Assembly (NCBI GenBank): GCA_025928645.1
Contig: JAICJD010000006.1
Location: forward strand, 1 to 51,826
Reading direction: 5' to 3'
DNA from: Gemmatimonadales bacterium
GTDB taxonomy: Bacteria > Gemmatimonadota > Gemmatimonadetes > Gemmatimonadales > GWC2-71-9
Length of the DNA stretch: 51,826 nucleotides
The notes below the pieces were generated by a model. It saw only the letters and a list, made by a program, of their open reading frames with translations. It was not told where the DNA came from and did not search any database. Within the stretch, counting starts at the first letter, position 1. Every line of letters starts with the position of its first letter. The position numbers and the translations under genes were made by a program. Below, piece by piece: positions 26,004 to 36,101 of this stretch.

Positions 26004-27662
26004 ATGCCCGATCGCCGCCGGGTCGGCCGCAGCACTCTGCCCGACCAGCGCACCCTCTTGTCCTGGCTGTTCGTCGGGCGCCTGGTGCTGGCGGTCGGTA
26101 TCCTGCTGGGCGCGGGGCTGGTCTGGACCGAGCGGCCGCGCGAGTCGTTCCTCGTCACCGTGTCGGTGGTCGTGGCTCTCGTCATCACGGGCTACGGCGC
26201 CTGGCACGTCTTTCTCCGCTCGCGCACGCCGGGCAACGGCTTCCTCATGGTGCAGGCCCTGGTGGATCTCGGGGTCGTGACCACCATCGTTCACTTTGTG
26301 GGGCAGCCGCAGTCGGCCTTCCCCGCGTTGTACGTCCTGGCCGTGGCGGCCTACGCGCTGCTCATGCCGCCCGCGTGGGGCGCGCTCACCGCGATCTGCG
26401 CTTCGGCCCTGTTCCTGGGCGATGCCTTCATCACCCGGGCGGGCGCGCCCGACACGGCATTCTGGGCCCAGGTGGTGGTGTTCAACGTGGTCTTCGCCAT
26501 CGTGGCGGTGCTCGGGCACCGGCTTCGCGAAGCGGGCATGGAGCAGGAGACGCTGGCCACCGAGCTCAAGCGGGTCCGGCTCGAGGCCGACGACATCCTG
26601 CGCAACATCCGCTCGGGTGTGCTCACGGTGGATGGCGTGGGCCGGCTCGCCTTCATCAACCCCACGGGGCAGAGGCTGCTGGATCTGGATGGTGACGGGC
26701 TCATCGGGATGCCGGTGCTGGACCAGCTCAAGGGACGCTCGACGGAGCTCTGGGCGGCGGTGGTCGCGGGCATCCGGAACGGCCGGAAGATCAGCCGCGG
26801 CGAAGGCATGGTGACGCACCAGGGCGGCCGGATCTTCCCCATCGGGCTCAGCACCACCACGTTCCGCCAGGAGGCGCAGGAGGCGCCCTCGGTGACCGCC
26901 ATCTTTACCGACATCTCGGACCTCAAGGAAGTCCAGGAGCTGCAGGCCCGGGCGGAGCGGCTCGAATCGGTGGCCGCGCTGAGCGCGTCGCTGGCGCACG
27001 AGATCCGGAACCCGCTGGCGTCCATCCGGAGCTCGGTCGAGCAGCTCGCCCGCTCGAAGCACGCGGACGACGACGAGAGGTTCCTCGCCGGGCTGATCGT
27101 GCGCGAGAGCGACCGGCTGAGCCGGCTCCTGAGCGAGTTCCTCGACTTCGCCCGGGTCCGCGCCACCCATCTGGTGCCGATCGATCTGCACGCCGTGACG
27201 GTCGCGGCGGTCCGGCTCATCCGGGCGCATCCCGACTGCCGGGCCGACGCCGCGATCACCGTCGAGGGCGGCCGGACTATCCTCGACGGCGACGAAGACC
27301 TGCTCCATCGGGTGATCGCGAACTTGGTGCTCAACGCCGTGCAGAACGCCCGGGGCCCCATCCGGATCGTGGTGAGCGTGACTGCCGTGCAGGGTGCCGA
27401 GATCCCGCACGGCACCAACTTGGAGCACGCGGTCCGGCTTCAGGTGCGGGACGACGGGCCGGGCATTCCCGCGGATATCCGCGAGCGGCTGTTCGATCCG
27501 TTCGTCTCCGGCCGTCCGGGCGGGAGCGGGCTCGGCCTCGCCATCGTGCAGCGGGCCGTCCAGGCGCACCGGGGACTGGTGCTGGTGGACTCCGGCCCCG
27601 GCGGGGGCACGACCTTCACTATCTTTCTGCCCGCCAAAATGATGGCGGAGGATGCCGCATGA
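26004..27662 (+). CDS. pilS: PilS-like sensor histidine kinase
   Basis: 552 residues from ATG 26004; a GTG at 25977 would add 9 residues and neither has a clear ribosome-binding site. Several membrane segments occupy about residues 18-175 (LFVGRLVLAVGILLGAGLVW, FLVTVSVVVALVITGYGAW, FPALYVLAVAAYALLMPPAW, AQVVVFNVVFAIVAVLG), as in PilS. A PAS domain follows (LRNIRSGVLTVDGVGRLAFI), then HisKA (ASLAHEIRNPLASIRSS) and HATPase (RVIANLVLNAVQNARG, VRDDGPGIPADIRERLFDPF, GSGLGLAIVQ). Its stop overlaps the pilR start (ATGA). In other bacteria PilS controls pilin transcription through PilR and sigma-54; the pilin gene is 4.8 kb downstream here, with a sigma-54-like promoter. Confidence 0.88.
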   Translation: MPDRRRVGRSTLPDQRTLLSWLFVGRLVLAVGILLGAGLVWTERPRESFLVTVSVVVALVITGYGAWHVFLRSRTPGNGFLMVQALVDLGVVTTIVHFVGQPQSAFPALYVLAVAAYALLMPPAWGALTAICASALFLGDAFITRAGAPDTAFWAQVVVFNVVFAIVAVLGHRLREAGMEQETLATELKRVRLEADDILRNIRSGVLTVDGVGRLAFINPTGQRLLDLDGDGLIGMPVLDQLKGRSTELWAAVVAGIRNGRKISRGEGMVTHQGGRIFPIGLSTTTFRQEAQEAPSVTAIFTDISDLKEVQELQARAERLESVAALSASLAHEIRNPLASIRSSVEQLARSKHADDDERFLAGLIVRESDRLSRLLSEFLDFARVRATHLVPIDLHAVTVAAVRLIRAHPDCRADAAITVEGGRTILDGDEDLLHRVIANLVLNAVQNARGPIRIVVSVTAVQGAEIPHGTNLEHAVRLQVRDDGPGIPADIRERLFDPFVSGRPGGSGLGLAIVQRAVQAHRGLVLVDSGPGGGTTFTIFLPAKMMAEDAA

Positions 27663-29038
27663 GCTACAAGCCGTCCGTGCTGGTGGTCGACGACGAGTCG
27701 GGGATCCTCGATACCCTCCGAATCCTACTCCGGAACGAGGGGTTCGAGGTGACCACGGCCCAGGGCGGGAAGGCCGGCCTGGAGCAGATCCGCTCGGGGA
27801 CCCACGATATCATCCTCTCGGACGTGCGGATGCCCCAGGTGAGCGGGCTCGATATCCTGAACGCCGCGCGCGAGCAGGACCCGATGACGCCGGTCATCCT
27901 GATGACCGCGCAGGCCTCGCTCCAGAGCGCCATCGGCGCGGTCAACTCGGGCGCCTTCTACTATATCCAGAAGCCATTCAGCAACGACGAGCTGGTGGCG
28001 ATCCTGCGCCGCGCCTGCGAGTTCCGCCAGGTGCGGGTGGAGAACAAGCAGCTCAAGCAGGAGATCCGCCGGCGCGACAAGGCGACCGTCACCCGGCCGA
28101 TCGGCAAGTCGAAGCGGTTCCTCGAGGTCCTGAAGCTCGCGGAGCACGTGTCGCCCACGGACTCGACCGTGCTGATCCAGGGGGAGAGCGGCACCGGCAA
28201 GGAGGTCATCGCCCGCTACGTGCACAACCTCTCGAACCGGACCGAAGGGCCGTTCCTCTCGATCAACTGCGGCGCGCTGCCGGAGAACCTGCTTGAGAGC
28301 GAGCTGTTCGGGCACGTGAAGGGCAGCTTCACCGGCGCCGTCCGTGACAAGCAGGGGCTGTTCGCCGCGGCGCGCGGGGGGAGCTTCTTCCTCGACGAGG
28401 TCGGCGAGATGCCGCCGTCGCTCCAGGTGAAGCTGCTCCGCGTGCTGCAGGAGCGGGAGGCCATCCCGGTGGGCGCCACCGAGCCGATCCCGGTGGACGT
28501 ACGCATCATCGCGGCCACCAACCGCGACCTCGAGGAGGAGATCCGGCGCGGCAACTTCCGTTCGGACCTGTTCTACCGTCTCAACGTCATCGCCCTCAAC
28601 CTGCCGCCGCTGCGCGACCGACGCGACGACCTGCTGCTCCTGATCGAGTCCTTCCTCCAGCAGCTCGCCGTGGAGGCGGGAACCGAGCCCAAGGCGCTGG
28701 CCTCGGAGGCGCTCGACGCGGTGATGGTCTACGAATGGCCCGGCAACGTGCGCGAACTGGAGAACGCGCTCGAGCACGCCACCGTGCTGAGCCGGGGCAC
28801 GCTGATCGAGGCCTCGGCGCTGCCCGAGCGGATCACCAAGCGGCGGAAAGAGCCGCTCGTGGCCGAGCGGTCCTACCGCAATCCGACGCTCGAGGTGATC
28901 GAGCGGGCCTATATCATGTGGGTCTTGCAGGCCGAAGGCGGGAACAAGACGCGCGCGGCCGAGGTGCTCGGCATCGACCCGAGCACGCTGTACCGCAAGC
29001 TGAGCCGCTACGAGGAGCAGGTGGAGGTGAAGGCGTAG
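27659..29038 (+). CDS. pilR: PilR-like NtrC-family sigma-54 activator
   Basis: 459 residues. The receiver has phospho-acceptor Asp55 in ILSDVRMPQVSG and conserved Lys in YYIQKPFSN. The AAA+ domain (about 145-385) has Walker A GESGTGKE (175-182), the sigma-54 contact loop GSFTGA (222-227, where most activators have GAFTGA) and Walker B GGSFFLDEVGEM. The Fis-type HTH is at the C-terminus (KTRAAEVLGIDPSTLYRKL). It is translationally coupled to pilS through ATGA and probably drives sigma-54 promoters such as the one at 32344. Its stop lies 6 bp from that of a convergent gene. Confidence 0.92.
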   Translation: MSYKPSVLVVDDESGILDTLRILLRNEGFEVTTAQGGKAGLEQIRSGTHDIILSDVRMPQVSGLDILNAAREQDPMTPVILMTAQASLQSAIGAVNSGAFYYIQKPFSNDELVAILRRACEFRQVRVENKQLKQEIRRRDKATVTRPIGKSKRFLEVLKLAEHVSPTDSTVLIQGESGTGKEVIARYVHNLSNRTEGPFLSINCGALPENLLESELFGHVKGSFTGAVRDKQGLFAAARGGSFFLDEVGEMPPSLQVKLLRVLQEREAIPVGATEPIPVDVRIIAATNRDLEEEIRRGNFRSDLFYRLNVIALNLPPLRDRRDDLLLLIESFLQQLAVEAGTEPKALASEALDAVMVYEWPGNVRELENALEHATVLSRGTLIEASALPERITKRRKEPLVAERSYRNPTLEVIERAYIMWVLQAEGGNKTRAAEVLGIDPSTLYRKLSRYEEQVEVKA

Positions 29039-29044
29039 CCCCGG

Positions 29045-32000
29045 TCAGCGCTGCGTCAGCGACCGCGGCCGGCCAAACCCCATGGCCCGCTGGATCTCGG
29101 CGGAGCGGACGTAGGCCGCGAGCAGCCGGCTCCGGAGGTCGCCCGCCGGGCGGACGCTGAACCGGGACAGCGTGTCGAACACCGCGCGCGCGCCCTCGAT
29201 GTCGCCGCTGTTGAGCTTGGCGAACACCGCGCCGTCCCGGAGCTCGTCGGCGGTGATCCAGCGGTGCTCCCGCATGGCCACCGGGAGCAGCCGGTCCGCT
29301 GCCCTGGCCGCGTCGGCGAAGCGCCATGACGCCAGGTCGCGCCGGAAGGCGACCACGTCGCGTGCGGGCGGCGGCGCGCCGAACCGCGCCATGGTGCGGT
29401 CGACGTCGCCGTAGAAGGCATCGTCCGAAATGCCAGCCGTTCCTCCGTTCCGCAGCCGGTCCACCTGCTCCACCTGATCCGTCCACATCTCCCAGTCGCT
29501 CGGCGCCTGCCCCCGCCCGGCCCGCCACTGCTGCCAGGTGAACACGGCCTTGGCGGCCAGCGGCGAGGGAATCGTGTCGGTGCGCCCTTCGGCGGCCGGG
29601 CTTCGGAGCAGCGCTCCCGTCGCGCGCGCCCGCACGCGCGGGTTCTCGGGCACCGAGGCGACCGGGTCGGCGGCCGGAGGCAGTGGGCGGCCCCGCATCG
29701 AGGCGAGCAGCGGGAACCAGTCCGACGAGAGGGCCGGGAAGCCGGCGGCGAAGTCGTGGCGGTAACGCCGCCGCTCGGCGCCGAGGTCGAGCAGGGGAAA
29801 GAAGTCGGAGTTGGCCTGGACCGAACCCTGGTTGAACAGCGGCGCCAGCTCGCGCCGGCCGACCAGGTGAAGTGCCTCGAGCGTGGCGGGCCGCAAGGGT
29901 CGGAACCGGCAGAGATCGGCGCGGACGAGCGGCAGCTCGAGCACCGACCAGTCGGGCGCCGGGAGGCGCGGCCCGTTGCCGGCCACGACCAGGAGGTCTC
30001 CGGTGGCGACGAGATAGACCTCGTAGGAGGGGAAGTTCCGGTGAATCGCCGCGAGCACGCTGAGCACCAGCTCGTCATCCAAGGCGTACACGTGCAGCCA
30101 CTGCCCGAAGACGCCGCCGTCCGACAGGTACGTCCGGACGCGCTGGTAGAACTCGGTCGTGAACAGGCCGGATACGCCGCTCACCCACGGGTTCGACGGC
30201 TCGGACATGATCATGTCGAAGCGGCGTGAGGAGGAGGCGAAGTAGGACTTCGCGTCGTCGATGACGAGGTGGGAGCGGGGGTCCTCGAAGGCCCGGCGGT
30301 TCGCCGGATAGAAGATCCGCGAGCCGGCCACCATCTGCGGCTCGATCTCCACGGTGACGAGGTTCTTGAGCGCGGGGCTCGCCAGCATGAAGTGCGACGA
30401 CATGCCCGAGCCCTGTCCGATGACCGCCGCGGATCGGGCGCGCGGCGCGTAGGCCATCGTGATGAGCGGGAGCAGGGCCTGCGTGGCCCCGTCCTGTTCG
30501 AGCGCGGCCGGCGCCCGCGTTCCGTCGCACGGGGCGAACCACTCGGGCCCGAGCGACGCGTCGGTCTTGCCGTTGGTCGCCAGGTAGACCTGGCCGTTGC
30601 CCGGGATCGCCGCGGCGGTCACGGTCGCCGTGCGCCCGTCGCGGTAGAACCGCACCTGCCGCTCGTTGGGCTTGACCAGCACCCCGGTGCGGTACACCCC
30701 GCTCGAGAGGAGCGTCCGGTCGAACCGGACCCCGCCCCACGCGACGATCGCCGCGAACAGGCTGCCCACCACCGCCACCGGGACCCAGCGCCGCTCGGGC
30801 CCGCGCCCGAGCGCGCGTCTGAGCAGGACGACGCCCACCGCCATGTCGGTCAGCGCGCCCACGATGAGCAGCGCATGCAGGCCGATCGCCGGGAGCAGCA
30901 CCAGCCCCGCCGCGATCACCCCCGCGATCGACCCCAGCGTGTTCCAAGCGTAGACCGCGCCGATCGCCCGCTCGCCGGTCCGGAGCCCGAGCAGGATCCG
31001 GGTGATGAGCGGCAGGGTCATACCGGCGCACACGGTCGCGGGCAGCATGACCACGAGGCAGATCGCGTAGCGGGCCAGCGTGTACCCGGTGTACCCCGCG
31101 TCGGTCGGCGCGAAGGTGGCGAGCAGGTCCGCGGTCCACTGGAACGAGCGGATGTAGAGCGGCAGCGTCGCCAGCGCGAGCGCGCCCATGATCCATTGAA
31201 CGGTCGCGAGCGTCCTGAGCGGATCGGCCAGACGGTCGGCCCGGCTTCGGATGGCCCACGCGCCGATGGCCAATCCGAAGATGAACGCGGACAGCATGAG
31301 CTCGAACGCGTGGGTCGCGCTGCCCAGGACGAGGGCCAGCATCCGGATCCACGCGATCTCGTAGATGAACGACGCCACGGCGGTCGCGAAGCTTGCGAAC
31401 AGCAGCAGCCGAGGCAGATCGCCCGACTCGAGGGGCGGCTCGGGCTCCGCAGCCAGGGCGGACTCGAGGCTGGCTGCGGCCAGCCGGGAGCGACGCGTGA
31501 CGTTGGCGCAGAGCGTTATCACCGCGACGACGAGGTTGAGCGCGGCCGCGGCGGCGAGGGTTCCCGGCAGGCCCGCCGCCTCCACCAGATAGAAGCCCGC
31601 CAGCAGCACTCCGACCGCCGCGCCCAGGCTGTTGGCGAAGTAGAGCAGCGCCAGCGTCCGGCCCGGGCGCGCCCGCGTGAGCCGCAGCACGCCCGCGCTC
31701 ATGAGCGGGAAGGTCATTCCCAGGAGCACCGACTGCGGCAGGATCAGCGCGCTCGCCACCGACCACTTGGCGGCCGTCAACGCCCAGGAGCCGACCAGGG
31801 CGGGGAACAGCGACGCGTAAGCCCAGCCGGTCGCCGCCTGAAAGACGTCGTGGAACACGAGTCCCATGCAGCCCACGACGAGCTCGACGGCGACGTAGCC
31901 GTAGAGCGGCTGGCGGAGCCGTTCTGACCGGCGGCTCACCAGCATCGCGCCCAGCGACATCCCACCGAGGAAGATGACCAGCACCAGGATCTGGGCGTAG

Positions 32001-32104
32001 GCGGCGTGCCCGACGAAGAGACCCAGATAGCGGGTCCAGATGGATTCGTAGATCAGGCCGGCGGCGCCGGACAGCACGAAGACCACATAGAGGATCCAGG
32101 TCAT
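29045..32104 (-). CDS. Fused MFS-like transporter/spermidine synthase-like protein
   Basis: 1019 residues. The start at 32104 (MTWILYVVFVLSGAAGLIYE) is chosen because a membrane segment begins there; longer frames add a polar leader without a ribosome-binding site. About 14 membrane segments lie in the first ~530 residues (for example LVLVIFLGGMSLGAMLVSRR and FIYEIAWIRMLALVLGSATH). A spermidine synthase-type Rossmann domain follows (about 560-790): SAAVIGQGSGMSSHFMLASP, VTVEIEPQM, PRSHLVIDDAKSYFASSSRR, DMIMSEPSNPWVSGVSGLFT. A helical C-terminal region (about 800-1019) is unassigned. Such fusions are widespread, but their substrate is not established. It is convergent with pilR and divergent from the pilin gene. 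Confidence 0.88.
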   Translation of the reverse strand: MTWILYVVFVLSGAAGLIYESIWTRYLGLFVGHAAYAQILVLVIFLGGMSLGAMLVSRRSERLRQPLYGYVAVELVVGCMGLVFHDVFQAATGWAYASLFPALVGSWALTAAKWSVASALILPQSVLLGMTFPLMSAGVLRLTRARPGRTLALLYFANSLGAAVGVLLAGFYLVEAAGLPGTLAAAAALNLVVAVITLCANVTRRSRLAAASLESALAAEPEPPLESGDLPRLLLFASFATAVASFIYEIAWIRMLALVLGSATHAFELMLSAFIFGLAIGAWAIRSRADRLADPLRTLATVQWIMGALALATLPLYIRSFQWTADLLATFAPTDAGYTGYTLARYAICLVVMLPATVCAGMTLPLITRILLGLRTGERAIGAVYAWNTLGSIAGVIAAGLVLLPAIGLHALLIVGALTDMAVGVVLLRRALGRGPERRWVPVAVVGSLFAAIVAWGGVRFDRTLLSSGVYRTGVLVKPNERQVRFYRDGRTATVTAAAIPGNGQVYLATNGKTDASLGPEWFAPCDGTRAPAALEQDGATQALLPLITMAYAPRARSAAVIGQGSGMSSHFMLASPALKNLVTVEIEPQMVAGSRIFYPANRRAFEDPRSHLVIDDAKSYFASSSRRFDMIMSEPSNPWVSGVSGLFTTEFYQRVRTYLSDGGVFGQWLHVYALDDELVLSVLAAIHRNFPSYEVYLVATGDLLVVAGNGPRLPAPDWSVLELPLVRADLCRFRPLRPATLEALHLVGRRELAPLFNQGSVQANSDFFPLLDLGAERRRYRHDFAAGFPALSSDWFPLLASMRGRPLPPAADPVASVPENPRVRARATGALLRSPAAEGRTDTIPSPLAAKAVFTWQQWRAGRGQAPSDWEMWTDQVEQVDRLRNGGTAGISDDAFYGDVDRTMARFGAPPPARDVVAFRRDLASWRFADAARAADRLLPVAMREHRWITADELRDGAVFAKLNSGDIEGARAVFDTLSRFSVRPAGDLRSRLLAAYVRSAEIQRAMGFGRPRSLTQR

Positions 32105-32430
32105 GGGCGGCGGGGCGGGCAAGAAGCATGCAACCGGTGGCACCGTTTCTGAAACTGGGGCGCTCGGGCGCGAGAAATTGGTCCCGGCCGCCGCCGGGCC
32201 CGTGCGCATGTTCCCGTGGGCGGCCGCCGGGAATCCACTCTTGCAAAATCCGCCTGGCCGGTCCGCCGCGGGGCCCCCGAGGCGCGATGCAAGCAATGGT
32301 TAAGTGGCTACAAGGCCACGCGTTTTGCCGGCAGGAGGGGGGGTGGCATCAGTGTTGCCTTACCGGGGGCCGGCACGATCGGAGACCGCGATCATGGCCG
32401 CAGTCAACCAGGCATTCAACCGGAGGAAGC
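32105..32430. other. Divergent regulatory region upstream of the first pilin gene
   Basis: 326 bp between the MFS/spermidine synthase-like gene (leftward) and the first pilin gene (rightward). Contents: a sigma-54-like promoter at 32344-32358; on the minus strand a one-mismatch copy of CTTGCAGCCAC at 32304-32314; and a strong CGGAGGA site at 32421-32427. No additional coding pattern is seen. Confidence 0.6.
32344..32358 (+). promoter_or_regulatory. Candidate sigma-54 promoter of the pilin gene
   Basis: TGGCAT-CAGTG-TTGC matches TGGCAC-N5-TTGC at 9 of 10 fixed positions with correct spacing of the -24 GG and -12 GC. Predicted start of transcription near 32370 leaves a leader of about 60 bases before the ATG at 32431. 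Confidence 0.72.
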
Positions 32431-32853
32431 ATGTCGAACCGTAAGGGCTTTACCCTGATCGAGCTTCTGATCGTGGTCGTCATCATCGGCATTCTGGCGG
32501 CCATCGCGATCCCGAAGTTCGCGAACACGAAGGAGAAGGCGGTACTGGCCAGCATGAAGTCGGACCTGCGCAACCTGGTGACGGCGGAAGAGGGCTTCTT
32601 CTCGGATAACCAGGACTACGCGACCACGCTGGGCGCCAATCAGGTGAACGGCAACGGCGGCGGCGGGACGGTGGCCTTCGTGCCGTCGGCCAACAACGCC
32701 ATCACGGTGACCCGTGAGAGCGCGGGCGGCTGGTCGGCCGAGGTTACTAACCCGACCCTCAAGGGCGCGATCAAGACCTGCGGCATCTTCGTGGGCTCGG
32801 GCGCGGCCCCGAACGGCGCGGTGAAGGCCGAGGGCGCGCCGGCCTGTTACTGA
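32431..32853 (+). CDS. Type IV pilin, likely major subunit
   Basis: 140 residues with a CGGAGGA site 4 bases before the ATG. The short leader MSNRKG is followed by the prepilin cleavage site G/F and the hydrophobic helix FTLIELLIVVVIIGILAAIA, the class III signal processed by prepilin peptidase PilD. The helix continues KFANTKEKAVLASMKSDLRN. Two Cys near the end (TCGIFVGSG and GAPACY) would form the disulfide D-loop typical of pilins. It is a close paralogue of the next gene, matching it at both ends. A hairpin downstream may let this gene be expressed more strongly than the rest. Being the first gene after the promoter, it is the likely major subunit (inference). Confidence 0.92.
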   Translation: MSNRKGFTLIELLIVVVIIGILAAIAIPKFANTKEKAVLASMKSDLRNLVTAEEGFFSDNQDYATTLGANQVNGNGGGGTVAFVPSANNAITVTRESAGGWSAEVTNPTLKGAIKTCGIFVGSGAAPNGAVKAEGAPACY

Positions 32854-32876
32854 TCCGAAGCTGAGCTTGGGATACG

Positions 32877-32906
32877 GGGGCGGTGGTCCTAGCGGGTCGC
32901 CGCCCC
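32877..32906 (+). terminator. Attenuator-like hairpin between tandem pilin genes
   Basis: GGGGCGG (32877-32883) pairs with CCGCCCC (32900-32906) across a 16-base loop, followed by TTGT. Position between the two pilin genes suggests partial termination or 3'-end protection of the first pilin message. Confidence 0.45.
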
Positions 32907-32988
32907 TTGTCCTGACTACCGCTGGAGCTGTCGAGCGCCGATCCGGGCAGGAACACCCTCGAGCTCCCGAGGAATGGGAGAGTGGACC

Positions 32989-33381
32989 GTGAGAACTGAC
33001 AATCGAGGTTTCACCCTGATCGAGCTCCTGATCGTGGTCGTGATCATCGGCATCCTGGTGTCCATCGTGGTGCCGAAGTTCGCCAACGGGAAGGAGCGCG
33101 CAATGGTCTCCGCCATGCGCTCCGACCTGCACAACCTGGTGACGGCGCAGGAGGCCTACTACACGAACGGCCTCACGTACTACAACGGCCCGGTTCCCGA
33201 TCCGTCGTTCTCCTACAACGTGTCCGAGAATGTCACCGTCACGCTGGTGAACGTGACCGCGTCCGGCTGGGGGGCGACGGCCACCCATGGGGGATCCAGC
33301 CGCACCTGCGCCGTGTACGTGGGCACCGGCGGGCCGATCGGCCCGGCCACGCTGGAGGGCGCGCCGGCGTGCACGCCCTGA
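32989..33381 (+). CDS. Second type IV pilin (paralogue)
   Basis: 130 residues from GTG at 32989: GGGAG lies 8 bases upstream, giving leader MRTDNRG before the G/F prepilin site. An ATG at 32974 has no spaced ribosome-binding site. Helix FTLIELLIVVVIIGILVSIV, then VPKFANGKERAMVSAMRSDL, parallels the first pilin closely. The middle (YYNGPVPDPSFSYNVSENVT) differs, while the end keeps the disulfide-loop pair (RTCAVYVGTG, GAPACTP). Encoded 26 bp before a kinase gene, suggesting pilin plus its own two-component system. It could be an alternative or minor subunit. Confidence 0.88.
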   Translation: MRTDNRGFTLIELLIVVVIIGILVSIVVPKFANGKERAMVSAMRSDLHNLVTAQEAYYTNGLTYYNGPVPDPSFSYNVSENVTVTLVNVTASGWGATATHGGSSRTCAVYVGTGGPIGPATLEGAPACTP

Positions 33382-33407
33382 GCCGCCCGTCCGCGGCCTA
33401 GCCGGCC

Positions 33408-34551
33408 GTGCCTCGCCGGTCGTTGCGCACCGAGCTGCTCGTCAGCCTCGGTTTTGTCACATCCGCCGCCGTCATCGTGGTGGGCGTCACGACGGTGGTG
33501 CTGAACGGCGGCGACGTCCGGGAGACGCTCTGGCCGCTCATCGCGCTCTGGCTAGGCAGCACGGCCGTATTCGTCCTGTTCGGTGCGTATGTGGTGCACC
33601 GGTCGGTGGTCCGGCCGCTCACGGTTCTCGCCGCCGAAGCCGATGATCTCGCCGCGGGCGCGGCCCCGAGCGCCGCGCCGACGTACGAGACGGCGGAGCT
33701 GGACCTGCTGAGCGCCCGGTACCGGGCCATGGCCGAGGACCTGCTGGACGCGCAGAGCCACATCGTTCGGGTCGAGAAGCTCGCCGGGATCGGCCAGCTC
33801 GCCGCCGGTGTGGCCCACGAAGTGCGGAACCCCTTGGGCGCCATCGCCACCTATACCGAGGTGCTGCAGCGGCGCGGGGCCGATCCGGCGGTGACGGGAG
33901 AGATCCGCCGGTCGATCGACCGTATCGAGCGCATCGTCCAGGGCCTGGTCGACTACGGGCGGCCACCGGCCGCCGCGTCGGGCGCGGTCACCGAGGTCAC
34001 GGACCTCAACGCCACGGCGCGCACCGTGGCCGACTTCCTCGAGGCGCAGGGCATGTTCCGCGGCCACGAGGTGGCAGTCCAGCTCGACCCGTCCGCGCCG
34101 CCGGTCGCCGGCAACCGGCACGCGCTCGAGCAGGTCGTGGTCAACCTTGTGGCCAACGCCTGCCAGGCGGCGCCGGGTGGACGGATCCGGATCGGGACGC
34201 TGCGCATGGCGTTCGAAGCCCGCACCCACGACTCGCGGGCATCCGATGCGGGAAACGCCGGGCCTCGGCCGGCGCGGCGCTGGTCGACGCGGCCTCGCCG
34301 GCCCGAGCTGCCGGCCGGCAGCCCCGGCGTCCTCCTGTTCGTGGCCGACAGCGGGCCCGGCGTCCCCGAGGCGCACCGGGAGCGGATCTTCGATCCGTTC
34401 TTCACCACGAAGGAGCCGGGGCAGGGCACCGGGCTGGGGCTCGCCATCGTGGCCCGAACGGTGCACGAGAGCGGCGGGGTCGTGTGGGTGGACCGGGCGC
34501 GGGAGGGTGGAGCGGTGTTCAAGGTCTTCTTACCACTAGCGGGTGGTTCCG

Positions 34552-34571
<20 letters not shown>
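33408..34571 (+). CDS. Membrane sensor histidine kinase
   Basis: 387 residues from GTG at 33408. Two membrane segments (about 9-32 and 43-63) flank a very short periplasmic loop, so it is unlikely to bind a large external ligand. A HAMP-like stretch follows (VRPLTVLAAEADDLAAG). HisKA has His137 in LAAGVAHEVRNPLGAI; HATPase has LEQVVVNLVANACQAAPGG, VADSGPGVPEAHRERIFDPF and GTGLGLAIVARTV. An Arg/Pro-rich insert of about 40 residues (ARTHDSRASDAGNAGPRPAR and on) sits between the N and G1 boxes, which is unusual. Its 3' end overlaps the regulator start by 20 bases, so the two are a cognate pair. Confidence 0.88.
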
Positions 34572-35928
<1,357 letters not shown>

Positions 35929-35938
35929 GCCGCGCATC

Positions 35939-35973
35939 GCGCAAGGAGTCGCGCTGGCTGCAAGGCCTTGCGC
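35939..35973 (+). terminator. Hairpin after the regulator gene
   Basis: GCGCAAGG (35939-35946) can pair with CCTTGCGC (35966-35973). The right half also contains the self-complementary GCAAGGCCTTGC (35960-35971). It begins 11 bp after the stop and may end the pilin-regulator transcript. It overlaps a near-copy of the CTTGCAGCCAC motif on the minus strand. Confidence 0.45.
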
Positions 35974-36026
35974 GGCTCCGCCGTGGGAAGATTTGCTAAG
36001 TCGTTGCCCCCGTTGTGCGCTCTTCC

Positions 36027-36041
36027 TGGTACAGCTCCTGC
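36027..36041 (+). promoter_or_regulatory. Candidate sigma-54 promoter of the minor pilin operon
   Basis: TGGTAC-AGCTC-CTGC keeps the -24 GG and -12 GC at the correct 10-base separation and matches 8 of 10 fixed positions of TGGCAC-N5-TTGC. It lies about 60 bases before the GTG start at 36102. Confidence 0.5.
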
Positions 36042-36101
36042 CTTTCCCCGCCATCGATCGCTGGCTCACCACCGGATTCGCCTCTCCAGGAGGAGCGTCA
36101 C

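Noticed and set aside
35955-35971. TGGC...TTGC pair as another sigma-54 promoter
   Set aside because: The separation between GG and GC is 12 bases instead of 10; a hairpin explains the sequence better.
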